A stretch of DNA of 64,000 nt from Mycolicibacterium mageritense (lineage in GTDB: Bacteria; Actinomycetota; Actinomycetes; Mycobacteriales; Mycobacteriaceae), in contig NZ_AP022567.1 in the NCBI RefSeq assembly GCF_010727475.1, positions 2,108,001 to 2,172,000 of the forward strand, read 5' to 3'. Numbering within the stretch: the first letter of the stretch is position 1; each line of letters opens with the position of its first letter. The notes below the pieces were generated by a model, which worked only from the letters and a program-made list of their open reading frames with translations, was not told the origin of the DNA and did not search any database. Positions 1 to 9,166 of the stretch are shown here, one piece after another. A program made the position numbers and the translations under genes.

Positions 1-93
1 GCACACCTCGGTGGACACGGCGCTGTCGAAGTGGTCCGCGACGGCTCCCGTTTCGCCATCAAGGGCTGGGCCGGCTTCGCCCGTATCAGCTGA
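1..93 (+). CDS. C-terminal fragment of an unidentified protein
   Basis: The first 31 codons read open in frame 1 and end in TGA at 91-93, 23 bases before the next start, so this is probably the tail of a gene that begins left of the window. The visible tail ends in a Gly/Phe-rich segment (KGWAGFARIS). I cannot assign a family from so short a piece. Its close spacing to the carboxylesterase suggests co-transcription. Confidence 0.5.
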   Translation, partial: AHLGGHGAVEVVRDGSRFAIKGWAGFARIS

Positions 94-116
94 TACCAAT
101 CACTACAGGAGAACCC

Positions 117-1553
117 TTGTCTCAGAACAACACAACCGTCGTCCGAACCCCGTACGGAGCGGTGTGCGGTATCCGCGACCAGAGCGGCGAGCGTTACCTC
201 GCCATCCCCTATGCCGCCACCCCGACGGGAGCCGCCCGCTTCGCTCCACCGGCACCGCACCCGGGTTGGGACGGCGTCCGGGACGCGACACGTCACGGGG
301 CGACGGCGCCGCAGCCGGTCCGCGACTTCGGCGCACTGGACATGCGGCCGTATTTCGGCCCCGGGTGGGTGCGCGGCGCGGACTACCTGACGCTCGATGT
401 GCACACTCCCGGCGCCGACGATGCGGCGCGACCGGTGATGGTGTTCGTCCACGGCGGCGGATTCGTCACCGGGTCGTCGCAGGCCGCGCTGTACGACAGC
501 GGGGCCTTCACCCGTGACGGCGTCGTGCTCGTTACCCTCAACTATCGCTTGGGGATCGCCGGATTTCTCGATGTCTCCGGAGCGCCCCGCAACCGCGGAC
601 TGCTCGACGTGCTGGCCGCGCTGCGCTGGGTCCGCGACACGATCAGTACCTTCGGCGGAGACCCCGGAAACATAACGCTGTTCGGCCAGTCCGCCGGCGC
701 CACTTTGGTGGGAGCCCTGCTCGCCACATCCGAGGCCACCGGCTTGTTCCACCGGGCTGTCATGCAGAGCGGTAGCGGCACAGGTGCGTTCACACCTGAG
801 CAGGCGGCCCGAGTCACGCGGGCTGCAGCAGCCGAGCTGGGCGTGCAACCCACCGCGGACGGGTTCGCAGACGTTCCCGATGAACAGTTCGTGGCCGTGC
901 TGCCCGCGCTGGCAGGACTTGACCTGCGAACCGCTACCGCCACCGACCCACTCGTGGGCCTGAGTCCGTTCAGCCTCGTCCTGGACAGGCAGCCCGCCGA
1001 TGCATTGGCGGACAGTCCGGCGGCCGACGTCGCTCTGCTCATCGGCACCAACACCGAAGAGGGCAACCTCTATCTCGTCCCCCAGGGCACCTTCGATACG
1101 TCACAGCACGCTGATGTCGTGGCCGTTGCAGCCCAGACACATTCGGACCCGCACGCCGCGGCGGCGGCTGTGGCCGCCGACCGTCCACATGCCACTCACG
1201 GCGAACTACGCTCGACCCTGCTCGGCGAGGCGCTTTTCGGTGTCGGCTCCGCTCGGATGGCGCAGGCCCACTCGTCGATTTCACAGCGCGGAACCTACGT
1301 CTATCGTTTCGGATTCCGATCGACAGCGCTTGGCGGCAAGCTCGGTGCGGCACACACCGTGGAGCTTCCCTTTGTCTTCGACATTGCCGATTCCCCGTGG
1401 CTGCACGGGGATACGGGCCTGCTGGGGCCCGATCCGGTTCCGGACGGTCTGGCCCGGCGGATGCACGCCTCGTGGGTGGCGTTCGCCCGTAACGGTTCTC
1501 CTGGCTGGAACGGCTATCGCAGCGATGACGTTGCAGTGCAGCACTTCGAGTAG
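117..1553 (+). CDS. Type B carboxylesterase / para-nitrobenzyl esterase family
   Basis: A 478-residue serine hydrolase of the alpha/beta fold, predicted to cleave carboxylic esters in the cytosol. The oxyanion loop HGGG lies near residues 112-115, the nucleophile Ser192 sits in FGQSAGA, the acidic residue is probably one of Glu314/315 (TNTEEGN), and the catalytic His is near 413 (AAHTVELPF). Length fits the family. The start is TTG at 117, chosen because an AGGAG ribosome binding site lies a few bases upstream. It follows the truncated gene closely and faces the MFS gene tail to tail. The substrate is not predictable, although the neighbouring permease and dehydratase suggest catabolism of a small ester. 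Confidence 0.87.
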   Translation: MSQNNTTVVRTPYGAVCGIRDQSGERYLAIPYAATPTGAARFAPPAPHPGWDGVRDATRHGATAPQPVRDFGALDMRPYFGPGWVRGADYLTLDVHTPGADDAARPVMVFVHGGGFVTGSSQAALYDSGAFTRDGVVLVTLNYRLGIAGFLDVSGAPRNRGLLDVLAALRWVRDTISTFGGDPGNITLFGQSAGATLVGALLATSEATGLFHRAVMQSGSGTGAFTPEQAARVTRAAAAELGVQPTADGFADVPDEQFVAVLPALAGLDLRTATATDPLVGLSPFSLVLDRQPADALADSPAADVALLIGTNTEEGNLYLVPQGTFDTSQHADVVAVAAQTHSDPHAAAAAVAADRPHATHGELRSTLLGEALFGVGSARMAQAHSSISQRGTYVYRFGFRSTALGGKLGAAHTVELPFVFDIADSPWLHGDTGLLGPDPVPDGLARRMHASWVAFARNGSPGWNGYRSDDVAVQHFE

Positions 1554-1601
1554 CCGCCGGGCCCGCGATGGTCGGGACTCGACTGCGAAGCCGCCAGCCC
1601 G

Positions 1602-2945
1602 TCAAGCTGTCGTGGTTGCCTGTGGTTGCGGCGCCTTCGCCGCGCCGGCCTGGATGATCTCCCTGCGGCTGGTCTCCGGGCCGTAAGCCAGTGCGACAAG
1701 CGTCAGGGCGGTCAAGAGGCCGAGGTAAACCACGATCACCCACCAGTGGCCGAACGCAGCGATCAACGCGGTGGCGATGAGCGGCAGAAAACCACCGGCC
1801 AGCACCGACCCGATCTCCCGGGCGAATGCGAAACCGGACAGCCTGGTCCGGGTATCGAAAAGCTCGGCGAAGTAAGCCGCCTGCGGCGCAAGCATCGCTG
1901 GATACAGAATTCCCAGTCCCACAACGAAACCCAGGATCAGCAGCGGGGAACTCAGGGTCTGGAGCAGCATGAAGAACGGCACCAACCACAGTACGGACAG
2001 CAGCGCGCCGCCCGCGTACACCGGCCGACGACCGATCCGGTCGCTCAGGTGCGCCCAGATCGGGATGAACACCACCTGGATCGCGGACGCGATCACCACC
2101 GCCAGCAGGGTGGTGCTGCGCTCCACTCCGAGGTTGTTGACGGCGAATCCCACCGCGAAGACCGGGAACAGATACGCAAACCCGTTCTCCGCCATGCGGG
2201 CTCCGACCACGACGAGGAAGTTGCGCGGGCTGCGGCGAATGGACTCCAGGACCGGGATCTTGGTCTCCTGCGCAATCCCGGCCGCCTCGGCCTGCACTGC
2301 ATTCTCGTACGCTTCGGTCTCGTCGATGCTGCGACGGATGAAGTAACCGACGGCCAGCAGAACAGCGCCCAGCAGGAACGGCACCCGCCAACCCCAACTC
2401 TGGAACGCGTCCTCCGGCAGCAGCGTGGCGAGTTGGTACACCCCGGTCGAGAGCAAGGTGGCCAGCGCGAAGCCGGTCGGCGCCCAGGCACCGGCCAGGC
2501 CGCGGCGCTGCTGATCTCCGTGCTCGACGGAAAGCACTACGGCGCCGGCATACTCGCCGCCGGCCCCGAAACCCTGCAACAGCCGAAGCAGGATCAGCAG
2601 GAGCGGCGCCCATACACCGATGGCGCCGTAGTTGGGCAGCACACCGATAAATGTGGTGGCCAGACCCATCAACACGATGGTGAAGATCAACATCTTCTTG
2701 CGACCCAGTTTGTCGCCCATGTTGCCCAGCACGATGCCGCCGAGCGGACGCGCCAGGAACCCCACGGCGTAGGTGGCGAAGGCCGCGAGCGTGCCGACGG
2801 TGGGGTCGGCGTTGGGGAAGAAGTGGCTGTTGAGCACCAGCGCCGCCGCGGTGCCGTAGATGAGGAAGTCGTACCACTCCAGGGTGGTGCCGACCAGGGC
2901 GGCGATGCCCGCCTTGCGGGCCTGGTTGGGTGCGGCGGTTGCCAT
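1602..2945 (-). CDS. MFS transporter, metabolite:H+ symporter (MHS) type
   Basis: A 447-residue, about 12-helix permease. Near residue 20 is TLEWYDFLIYG, the usual MHS-family opening, and the loop after helix 2 carries a GDKLGRKK-type motif. A second copy (LSDRIGRRP) lies in the second half, as expected for the duplicated MFS fold. These carriers import organic acids or similar small metabolites with protons. The start ATG at 2945 has an AAAGGA site upstream; longer readings have no conserved sequence. It lies 34 bp downstream of the IlvD-like dehydratase and on the same strand, so it is probably the last gene of a FAD oxidoreductase-dehydratase-permease operon. Confidence 0.87.
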   Translation of the reverse strand: MATAAPNQARKAGIAALVGTTLEWYDFLIYGTAAALVLNSHFFPNADPTVGTLAAFATYAVGFLARPLGGIVLGNMGDKLGRKKMLIFTIVLMGLATTFIGVLPNYGAIGVWAPLLLILLRLLQGFGAGGEYAGAVVLSVEHGDQQRRGLAGAWAPTGFALATLLSTGVYQLATLLPEDAFQSWGWRVPFLLGAVLLAVGYFIRRSIDETEAYENAVQAEAAGIAQETKIPVLESIRRSPRNFLVVVGARMAENGFAYLFPVFAVGFAVNNLGVERSTTLLAVVIASAIQVVFIPIWAHLSDRIGRRPVYAGGALLSVLWLVPFFMLLQTLSSPLLILGFVVGLGILYPAMLAPQAAYFAELFDTRTRLSGFAFAREIGSVLAGGFLPLIATALIAAFGHWWVIVVYLGLLTALTLVALAYGPETSRREIIQAGAAKAPQPQATTTA

Positions 2946-2979
2946 ACTACGTGTCCTTTGTGAGGTGAAAGGTGTTGTG

Positions 2980-4671
2980 TCAGCGAGTGGGTCGGCGCAA
3001 CACGGCGCCACCTTGAATGGGGCCGACCAGTGCGGCGTACTGGCCGAGCCATCCGCGTTCGGGAACTTCCCCCGCCGCACGCACCGGCCCGCCGTCACGC
3101 ACCGGGTGCGTGTCGACCCGGCGGGCGTCGAGGTCGATTCTGATGATGTCACCGTCCTGCAGTCCCGCCAGCGGGCCGCCGTCGGCCGCCTCGGGCATCA
3201 CCTGACCGACGACGAGACCGTGGTTGAGTCCGGACAGCTCACCGTCGGTGACCACCGCAACCTCCCCGCCCAGTCCGGCACCGTTGAGTGCGGCGACGAA
3301 GCTGGCCGCGAACACGGTGCCCGGCCCGCCGCGCGGACCCATACCGCGGAGCACGATCACGTCACCGCGCTGAATCCTGTTGTTTCCCAGTGCCGTAATG
3401 GCGGCGTCCTCGCCCACGAACACCTTGGCCGGCCCGGCGAACTGGCGGCGAGTGGCCTTGCCCACGCCGGCGACCTTGACGATGGATCCGTCCGGAGCCA
3501 GTGAACCGCGCAGGATGATCAGGCCTGGCTCGTCGTTGATCGGATCGTCGAGGTCATGCAGGACGTCACCGTCGGCGGGGCGGGCGTGCACGGCCCGTTG
3601 GGCGACGCTGCGGCCGTCGACGGTCATCGCGTCACCGTGTAACCGTGGCAGCAGTGTTCTCATCACCGTCTGAACGCCACCGATCCCATCGAGATCCCAC
3701 ACCTGGTGGCTGCCGTTGGGCCGGATCGCGGCCAGCTGCACCGCGTCTCGTCCGAGCTTCTCGAACAGTCCCACCACGTCGATGTCCAGATCGGCCTCGG
3801 CGGCGATGGCCGTCAGGTGCCGGATGCAGTTCACCGAACCACCCAGTGCCAGCGCCACTTCGATGGCGTTCTCAATCGAGTCTGCCGTGATGACCTGGCG
3901 GGCGGTCAGATTCTCCTCGACCATCGTCACAATCCGCCGGCCCGCGGCGGCGGCGCTGTCCAGCATGGCTGCCGAGTTGGCGCGGGTCGGCGCAGAACCG
4001 GCCACCGTCATACCCAGCGCCTCGGCCATACAGTGCATGGTGTTCGCCGTCGCCAGACCGGCGCACACCCCCGGCCCCTCGATCGCCTCGTCGGCGAGCT
4101 CGCCCAGCTGATCGATGGTCATGGTGCCGGCGGCGAGGGCGCCCACCGATTCGTAGACCGTGTCGATGTCGACCGAGCAGCCGCTGTACCGGCCGCCCTT
4201 CTGATAGCCGCCGATCACCACGATCGAGGGCAGGTCCAGGCGGGCCGCCGCCATCAGGTGCGCCGGGGTGGTCTTGTCGCACGACGACAGGAACACGATG
4301 CCGTCCAGGACCGCGCCCTCGACCGCGGCCTCCACGTCGTTGACGATCAGATCCCGGGTGGGCATGAGATACCGCGCCTTGCGGCCGGCGCTGGTGACGA
4401 AATCGCTGGGGGCCGTGGTGCGTATCTCAAATGGCAGCCCGCCGGCCTCGCGGATGGCGTCGGCCACCCGCAGCGCCACATCGTCGAGATGGGCGAAGCA
4501 CACTGACAGTTTGGACGACGTGTTGACGATCGCGATCTTCGGTTTCTGTTGATCCTCAACGCTGATGCCCATCGCGCTCCACTGAGCGCGGCGGACCGCC
4601 CACCTGGTGCTGCCCGGGGTGAAGTTGCTGCGCAAACCGCCGCCGGGGGCACGCTCGAAGTTGTCGGTCAC
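2980..4671 (-). CDS. IlvD/Edd-family dehydratase
   Basis: A 563-residue member of the dihydroxy-acid/sugar-acid dehydratase family, which removes water from a 2,3-dihydroxy acid using an Fe-S cluster. Likely cluster cysteines are Cys58, Cys131 (in SSCDKTTPAHLM) and Cys203 (GPGVCAGLATANTMHC), and the C-terminal domain holds the family motif DGELSG. The GTG start at 4671 overlaps the stop of the FAD oxidoreductase in a GTGA tetranucleotide, implying translational coupling. The association with a permease, FAD enzyme and GntR regulator argues for a catabolic sugar-acid-type dehydratase rather than the housekeeping branched-chain IlvD. The exact substrate is unknown. Confidence 0.85.
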   Translation of the reverse strand: MTDNFERAPGGGLRSNFTPGSTRWAVRRAQWSAMGISVEDQQKPKIAIVNTSSKLSVCFAHLDDVALRVADAIREAGGLPFEIRTTAPSDFVTSAGRKARYLMPTRDLIVNDVEAAVEGAVLDGIVFLSSCDKTTPAHLMAAARLDLPSIVVIGGYQKGGRYSGCSVDIDTVYESVGALAAGTMTIDQLGELADEAIEGPGVCAGLATANTMHCMAEALGMTVAGSAPTRANSAAMLDSAAAAGRRIVTMVEENLTARQVITADSIENAIEVALALGGSVNCIRHLTAIAAEADLDIDVVGLFEKLGRDAVQLAAIRPNGSHQVWDLDGIGGVQTVMRTLLPRLHGDAMTVDGRSVAQRAVHARPADGDVLHDLDDPINDEPGLIILRGSLAPDGSIVKVAGVGKATRRQFAGPAKVFVGEDAAITALGNNRIQRGDVIVLRGMGPRGGPGTVFAASFVAALNGAGLGGEVAVVTDGELSGLNHGLVVGQVMPEAADGGPLAGLQDGDIIRIDLDARRVDTHPVRDGGPVRAAGEVPERGWLGQYAALVGPIQGGAVLRRPTR

Positions 4672-6080
4672 AGTTCCTGCCTTTCCGAGTATGCCGCGGC
4701 AGCGGTCACGGGTTCGAGTGCACTGCCGTTGGCGATCATCCGGGTCTGGATGTCGCGCACGTCGAGATCGCGGTACGCGGCACCGGACTCCAGCGACACG
4801 ATGGTGGCCACCGCCGCCGCGTGGCCGTATTCGAAGCACTGCGCCGTGACGCGGGCCGAGGCCAGCGCCTGGTGTTCGGCACTCAGGCACCGGCCCGCGA
4901 CGATGACGTCCTCACCGCGTTCAGGCACCAGCGCACCGAACGGCACGTCGTAGTAGTCGTCCAACAACCAGTGCAGCCGCGGCTTTTCGCCGTCGTGCAG
5001 TTCGATCGGCCAGGGGGAACGGCAGATCGAGTCCGCCCGTTTGGTTCCGTCCACCACGTCGCTGTCGCGCAAGGTCTGGACCCCGGCCACCGTCCGGGTC
5101 TGCCGAATTCCGGCTTCCACGCCGGTGTCGACGACAAACGCGTCAGCACATCCGGGCACAGTTCCGCAGAGAAAGCGGGCATAGTCGCGAACCTGTCGGC
5201 GGCCGCCGATCTCGGCAAGAGTGAAGTCGGCGGGGTCGATGACGTTGAGCATCCGGCCGTCAGGCGCCGTCAGCCTGGTGGCGTTGACCAGCAACTCCCT
5301 CGGCCGGCTGGTCGCGAAGATCCAGATCTTGTTGCGCGGCAGGTCAACACCGCCGGCACGGGCGTCGTCGATCGCCTCAGTCACCCACGCCGGACTGATG
5401 GTGTCATCGCCCCACGCCGCCCAGAATCTCTCCGTGTCGACGTTGCCCAGCCGGAAGAACATGGTCGGATTCTGGATACGTCCGTCGGCACCGAAGCGGT
5501 AGTCGCCGCCGCCGCGCGCCACGACCGCGCCGTCGCCGGACGCGTCGATGATTCGAGCGGCCCGTATCACGCCGACTCCGGCGTTGGATGCCACCAGCAG
5601 ACCGCGGTAGTAGCCGTCCTCGACCAGGACATCGATTACCTGGGTGTGGAACAGGATGCGCGCGCCGGCGCCGGTCAGCAGCCCGTCGGCGGACTCGCGC
5701 CACATCAGGGGGTCGTGTGCCGCGGTGAAGGTTTTGCCGTATCGCTGTGGTTCGGTGAGACCACCGCGCGAGGTGAGCTCTGCAGCAAAACGCTCGGTGA
5801 AACCGTGGACCACCTGCTCAGGACGACGGGCGTCCTCGGACGCCAGGTACATCCCGCAGATCGTCCCCGACAACCCGGCCACTGCCGCCCCGCCGGCGAA
5901 CCCGTACTTCTCGATCACCAGCACGTGCGCGCCCGCTTCGGCGGCGATCGTAGCTGCGGCAACTCCCGCCGCCCCGGCGCCGACCACCGCGACATCCACC
6001 TCGTCGAGCAGCGGAAAACGTCTGATCGCAGCCCCGCCGAGACCGAGATTCAACCGCCATTCAACCGATATATCAGTCAT
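4668..6080 (-). CDS. FAD-dependent oxidoreductase (FAD_oxidored family)
   Basis: A flavoprotein of about 470 residues. The N-terminus holds a dinucleotide-binding motif VVGAGAAGVAAA near residues 33-43, an acidic residue closing the second strand (VIEKYG), then GGAAVAGLSG typical of FAD_oxidored enzymes. The family contains dehydrogenases of uncertain substrate. I chose ATG 6080; ATG 6095 is also in frame. A TACGGT box seven bases before 6080 could be a -10 element for a leaderless start. It is divergent from the GntR gene across about 60 bp and overlaps the downstream dehydratase by four bases, so the three metabolic genes probably form one GntR-controlled operon. Confidence 0.8.
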   Translation of the reverse strand: MTDISVEWRLNLGLGGAAIRRFPLLDEVDVAVVGAGAAGVAAATIAAEAGAHVLVIEKYGFAGGAAVAGLSGTICGMYLASEDARRPEQVVHGFTERFAAELTSRGGLTEPQRYGKTFTAAHDPLMWRESADGLLTGAGARILFHTQVIDVLVEDGYYRGLLVASNAGVGVIRAARIIDASGDGAVVARGGGDYRFGADGRIQNPTMFFRLGNVDTERFWAAWGDDTISPAWVTEAIDDARAGGVDLPRNKIWIFATSRPRELLVNATRLTAPDGRMLNVIDPADFTLAEIGGRRQVRDYARFLCGTVPGCADAFVVDTGVEAGIRQTRTVAGVQTLRDSDVVDGTKRADSICRSPWPIELHDGEKPRLHWLLDDYYDVPFGALVPERGEDVIVAGRCLSAEHQALASARVTAQCFEYGHAAAVATIVSLESGAAYRDLDVRDIQTRMIANGSALEPVTAAAAYSERQEL

Positions 6081-6140
6081 GGATGGACCGTACATTGGTG
6101 GTCGCGATATTGTCTACCCCGTGACAGTGGGCACCCAACG

Positions 6141-6797
6141 ATGACCGGCACCATGCCCAACAAGGCCGACCAGGCGTTCCTTCAGATAGAGCGCTTGATC
6201 GTGCTGCAGGAGCTTGCGCCTGGCACGTTGGTGTCGGAGAAACAACTCATGGAGCTCACCGGGCTCGGGCGTACGCCGGTCCGCGAGGCGCTGCAACGCC
6301 TGGCGCGCGAGCGGCTCGTCGAGATACATGCGAATCGGGGCGTGCTGGTGTCCGCAGCCTCGATCGAGGCACAACTCAAACTGCTCGAACTGCGCCGGAC
6401 ATTGGAGCCGTTCGCCGTCCGGCTCGCGGCGCAGCGGGCCAACGCACAGCAGCGTCGCAGTGCGGCCGCACTCGCCGAGCAGGTTCTCGCCGCCACCACG
6501 TCGGTGGACGATTTCGCAACGTTCCTGCGGGACGCGCACGCGCTGGTGGTCAGCGCGACGCACAACGAATTCGTCGAGGTGGCGATGGCGCCACTGCAGG
6601 GATTGTCCAGGCGGTTCTGGTTCGCCAATCTCACCGACCCGCAACAAGATCTAACCGAAGCCGGCAAATTGCACACCGCGATCCTCGCCGCCATCGCGGC
6701 CGGAGACGCCGAAGCCGCTGAAGCGGCGTCGCTCGCGCTCAGCGACTACCTGTTGGCCTTCGCCTATGCCACACTGCCGCCCCGCGAACAGAGCTGA
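6141..6797 (+). CDS. GntR family transcriptional regulator (FadR-like)
   Basis: A 218-residue regulator with an N-terminal winged helix (LVSEKQLMELTGLGRTPVREALQRLARERLV, residues about 30-60, written here only as its fold) followed by an all-helical FCD-type ligand domain with conserved LRRTLEPFAVRLAA. It is transcribed away from the FAD oxidoreductase operon with about 60 bp between starts, the usual layout for a local repressor or activator responding to a pathway intermediate. No convincing FadR-type operator could be read in the short spacer. ATG 6141 was chosen; ATG 6153 is possible, and neither has a clear ribosome binding site. Confidence 0.85.
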   Translation: MTGTMPNKADQAFLQIERLIVLQELAPGTLVSEKQLMELTGLGRTPVREALQRLARERLVEIHANRGVLVSAASIEAQLKLLELRRTLEPFAVRLAAQRANAQQRRSAAALAEQVLAATTSVDDFATFLRDAHALVVSATHNEFVEVAMAPLQGLSRRFWFANLTDPQQDLTEAGKLHTAILAAIAAGDAEAAEAASLALSDYLLAFAYATLPPREQS

Positions 6798-6898
6798 CCA
6801 ACAGCGCCCACCCGGTAACCCTGGTGAGCGCTGATCAACTCCAGGACTACCGAGAGAGCCGGGTCTCGGTCGGCCGCGAACACCGAAGCCCCGGCCTT

Positions 6899-7357
6899 CT
6901 AAGTGACGACTCGGAAGACTTGGAATTCGACGACGGGTCCGGGTTGGATGCGTCCTTGTCCGACGAAGATGGTTTGGTTGACCCAGGTGTATCGGGGGTC
7001 GCCGGATTCCAGGCGTGGGGTGGTGACGAAGTAGTGCTCGCCGAAGTCGGTGCCGGTGGCAGCGCCGCCGAGCGCGGCTGCGGCGGCGTCGTTGACCTCG
7101 ACGAGGCCTTGGTAGCTCATGTAGATGACGGCGCCGTCGTCGGTGTAGAACTGGGCGCGCACGTCGAGTCGGCCGTAGCCGTCGTCGCCGGCCAGTAGCC
7201 AGTCGCCGCCGCCGGGGGCGGCGGTGCCGCTGAATCGGTTTCCGGTGACTTTGCCTCCGGTGACGGCGAGCACCTGGCGTAGTCCGTAGGGGCCCGGGCC
7301 GACGATCTGCGGTTCGGCCAGTTCGGCGGTGTAGGAGAACTCCGGCTCCAACTTCAC
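6899..7357 (-). CDS. DUF3237 family protein, copy A
   Basis: A 152-residue protein of the DUF3237 family, a small beta-rich fold without an established activity. The GTG start at 7357 overlaps the stop of the SnoaL-like gene (GTGA), so the two are translationally coupled. Apart from the first ten codons and the last two, this gene is base-for-base the same as the DUF3237 gene at 15351-15809 on the other strand, as far as I could align by eye. Such identity, including synonymous positions, indicates recent duplication or gene conversion. It probably acts in the same pathway as the surrounding ligase, SDR and aldehyde dehydrogenase genes. Confidence 0.85.
   Translation of the reverse strand: MKLEPEFSYTAELAEPQIVGPGPYGLRQVLAVTGGKVTGNRFSGTAAPGGGDWLLAGDDGYGRLDVRAQFYTDDGAVIYMSYQGLVEVNDAAAAALGGAATGTDFGEHYFVTTPRLESGDPRYTWVNQTIFVGQGRIQPGPVVEFQVFRVVT
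6905..7340 (-). repeat. Long inverted repeat, left arm (about 430 bp)
   Basis: This arm lies inside DUF3237 copy A and reads the same as about 15375-15804 on the opposite strand. Compared line by line, no difference was found over this core, while the flanking bases differ at once. The two arms face each other across about 8 kb. Homologous recombination between them could invert the intervening segment or homogenise the two genes. Confidence 0.8.
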
Positions 7358-7836
7358 TGGGCCACCCCCACTCCGGCGGCCGCCATCACAGCCGACATAC
7401 CCTCTGCGATCACATCGCGCCCAAAGGCCTCGACCACAACGTTGGGGTTGAAGTACTCGCGGATCAGCACAACCTTGCCGTCCCGGATCCGCATGTGGGT
7501 GCAATAGGTGTTGGCGTAGATCTTGCCGGTTTGCGTGACCGTCGCCTTTCCGTGCAATTCCAGAACGAAGAGTTCGGGGTCGGTCGTGTCGTGCACGGTC
7601 AGCGAATCGATCCGAAGGTCCGGCACGGAGTAGAAAAACCAGTCGATGAAATGACCGATCAGGTGCCGGCCGGGGACGGTATCGGCGAGTGGCTCTGGTG
7701 CGAAAGGCATTTCCCAGACGGCATCCTCGGCGAAGATGTCCTTCCAAGCCTCTAACGCCTCGCCGCGAGGTGGACCGTCATCAAGGGCTGACCAGAATCG
7801 CTCAACCGTCGCGCGGTTGTCCGCTTGTACGCTCAT
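7354..7836 (-). CDS. SnoaL/NTF2-like protein (ketosteroid isomerase fold)
   Basis: A 160-residue single-domain protein of the SnoaL-like cone fold: an N-terminal helix pair (VERFWSALDD), then a curved sheet with the HLIGHFIDWFF and FVLELHGKATVTQTGKIYANTYCT segments typical of the fold. Members are isomerases, cyclases or binding proteins for hydrophobic small molecules. The ATG at 7836 has a GGAGG site. It is the first gene of a two-gene minus-strand unit with DUF3237 copy A. Its promoter region carries two copies of the TCrACA-N3-TGTyGA palindrome shared by the cluster. Substrate unknown. Confidence 0.82.
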   Translation of the reverse strand: MSVQADNRATVERFWSALDDGPPRGEALEAWKDIFAEDAVWEMPFAPEPLADTVPGRHLIGHFIDWFFYSVPDLRIDSLTVHDTTDPELFVLELHGKATVTQTGKIYANTYCTHMRIRDGKVVLIREYFNPNVVVEAFGRDVIAEGMSAVMAAAGVGVAQ

Positions 7837-7914
7837 GCGCCGCCTCCATCGTTTGGGTCGGCTGCTGTCTCAGCCGAGTGACCAAATCGACATTGCACGA
7901 TCTGTCGTGAATAG

Positions 7915-7952
7915 TCAACAGTGTGTCGATGCTGTTTTCGACGGAGCGTTGA
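7915..7952. promoter_or_regulatory. Two operators in the SnoaL / MDR divergent promoter
   Basis: Two palindromes of the form TCrACr-N3-yGTyGA are present: TCAACA-GTG-TGTCGA at 7915-7929 and TCGACG-GAG-CGTTGA at 7938-7952, 23 bp centre to centre. The right half of the second overlaps TTGATT (7949-7954), which is followed after 17 bp by TACTCT (7972-7977), a good promoter for the MDR gene. The first overlaps a minus-strand TTGACT. The same element recurs at 10789 and twice near 15.2 kb, so it is read as the site of the local TetR regulator. Confidence 0.7.
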
Positions 7953-8036
7953 TTACCACCGACTCCTCGTCTACTCTCGCTGGTGGACCTGCCGCCGTTC
8001 CGCGGCACTCGCGTACCCCACAAAAGAGGAATCGCC

Positions 8037-9077
8037 ATGAAACCCACCAACAATCGCCTCTTCCGCCTGCAGCGGCGGCCGCAAGGTCAGGTCACCGAGA
8101 ACGATCTCGAGTGGGTTGAGGAGTCCATCGGTGAACTTGCCGCAGGGCAGGCGCTGATCCGCACTCTGTACCTGTCGCTCGACCCCACGAACCGGGTTTG
8201 GATGAGCCAGTTACGTTCCTACATACCGCCGGTCGAGTTGGGCGCGGTGATGCGCGGCCTCGGTGTCGGGCAGGTTGTCGAAAGCCGGCGAGACGATCTC
8301 CCGGTCGGCGCATTCGTGCTCGGCTTCACCGGGTGGCAAGAGTATTGTGTCGCAGACGATTCCATCCTGGAGTTCCCGTTCACCGTTCTTCCCGACCCGC
8401 TGCCTGCGCCGCTGCCCGCATTCCTCGGGGTGCTTGGCCACACCGGCATTTCCGCGTTCATCGGTATCGAACTGGGCGATCCTGCACCGGACGAAACGGT
8501 TGTTGTCTCAGCAGCAGCGGGCGCCGTCGGTTCTATCGCCGGTCAGCTCGCAAAGCAGCGTGGTGCTCGGGTCGTCGGTATCGCCGGCGGCGCCGACAAG
8601 TGCCGACATCTGGTGGAAGAACTGGGCTTTGACGCATGCGTCGACCGGCACTCGGACGACTGGCGCGAGCAACTCGACGCCGCGACGCCCGACGGCGTCG
8701 ACGTCGACTTCGAGAACGTCGGCGGCCCGATCATGGATCACGTCTTGGGGCGGCTGAACATCGGCGCGCGCGTGACACTGTGTGGTCTGATCTCGGAGTA
8801 CGACACCTACAGCGAAAACGGCGAAGTACCGGGTCTGCGCAACGCCAACCAGTTGCTCATGCAGCGAGCCACGTTGCGGGGCTTCATCGTCACCGACCAC
8901 ATCGACCGCTACGCCGAAATCATCGGAAAGCTGGCCGCGGCACTGGGCGAAGGCTCGTTGACATACGACGAGACCATTGTCGAAGGCCTGGAAAACGCAC
9001 GAGAAACCCTCAACGACGCACTGTCCGGCGGCACCCGAGGGAAAGCGGTTATCCAGGTCGCATCGCCCGTCGGCTGA
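8037..9077 (+). CDS. MDR-family NADP-dependent oxidoreductase (CurA-like)
   Basis: A 346-residue zinc-free medium-chain reductase. It carries the CurA/2-alkenal reductase hallmarks: LDPTNRVWMS near the start, the GAVMRGLGVG motif, and an NADPH-binding AAAGAVGSIAGQLAKQ segment in the middle. The family reduces alpha,beta-unsaturated ketones or aldehydes. The start ATG 8037 has an AGAGGA site; the reading extends further upstream but has no signal there. It is the only rightward gene of its promoter region and is followed by a strong hairpin. It is divergent from the SnoaL/DUF3237 unit and shares its operators, consistent with a role in the same degradative pathway. Confidence 0.85.
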   Translation: MKPTNNRLFRLQRRPQGQVTENDLEWVEESIGELAAGQALIRTLYLSLDPTNRVWMSQLRSYIPPVELGAVMRGLGVGQVVESRRDDLPVGAFVLGFTGWQEYCVADDSILEFPFTVLPDPLPAPLPAFLGVLGHTGISAFIGIELGDPAPDETVVVSAAAGAVGSIAGQLAKQRGARVVGIAGGADKCRHLVEELGFDACVDRHSDDWREQLDAATPDGVDVDFENVGGPIMDHVLGRLNIGARVTLCGLISEYDTYSENGEVPGLRNANQLLMQRATLRGFIVTDHIDRYAEIIGKLAAALGEGSLTYDETIVEGLENARETLNDALSGGTRGKAVIQVASPVG

Positions 9078-9101
9078 CGACGCGGCGCGTCATAGCACCA
9101 A

Positions 9102-9137
9102 CACCCCAGCGCTGCGGGCCACCGCAGCACTGGGGTG
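9102..9137. terminator. Bidirectional hairpin between convergent genes
   Basis: A 16-bp stem with one mismatch (CACCCCAG-c-GCTGCGG pairing with CCGCAGC-a-CTGGGGTG) around a 4-base loop lies between the ends of the MDR gene and the acyl-CoA ligase gene. It lacks a long T-tract, as is usual in mycobacteria. Confidence 0.75.
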
Positions 9138-9166
9138 AAAGCCGTTGCAAATCAGCCGATCTCGGT

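Noticed and set aside
1039..2877. Long open frame overlapping the MFS transporter
   Set aside because: Arg/Gly-rich composition without domains; it is a shadow of the transporter reading in a high-GC region.
4821..6140. Upstream extension of the GntR reading frame (about 440 codons)
   Set aside because: It lies antisense to the FAD oxidoreductase, and the regulator's homology begins only after ATG 6141.
6081..6140. FadR-type operator in the GntR spacer
   Set aside because: Only weak half-matches to TnGTnnnACnA were found, not a convincing palindrome.
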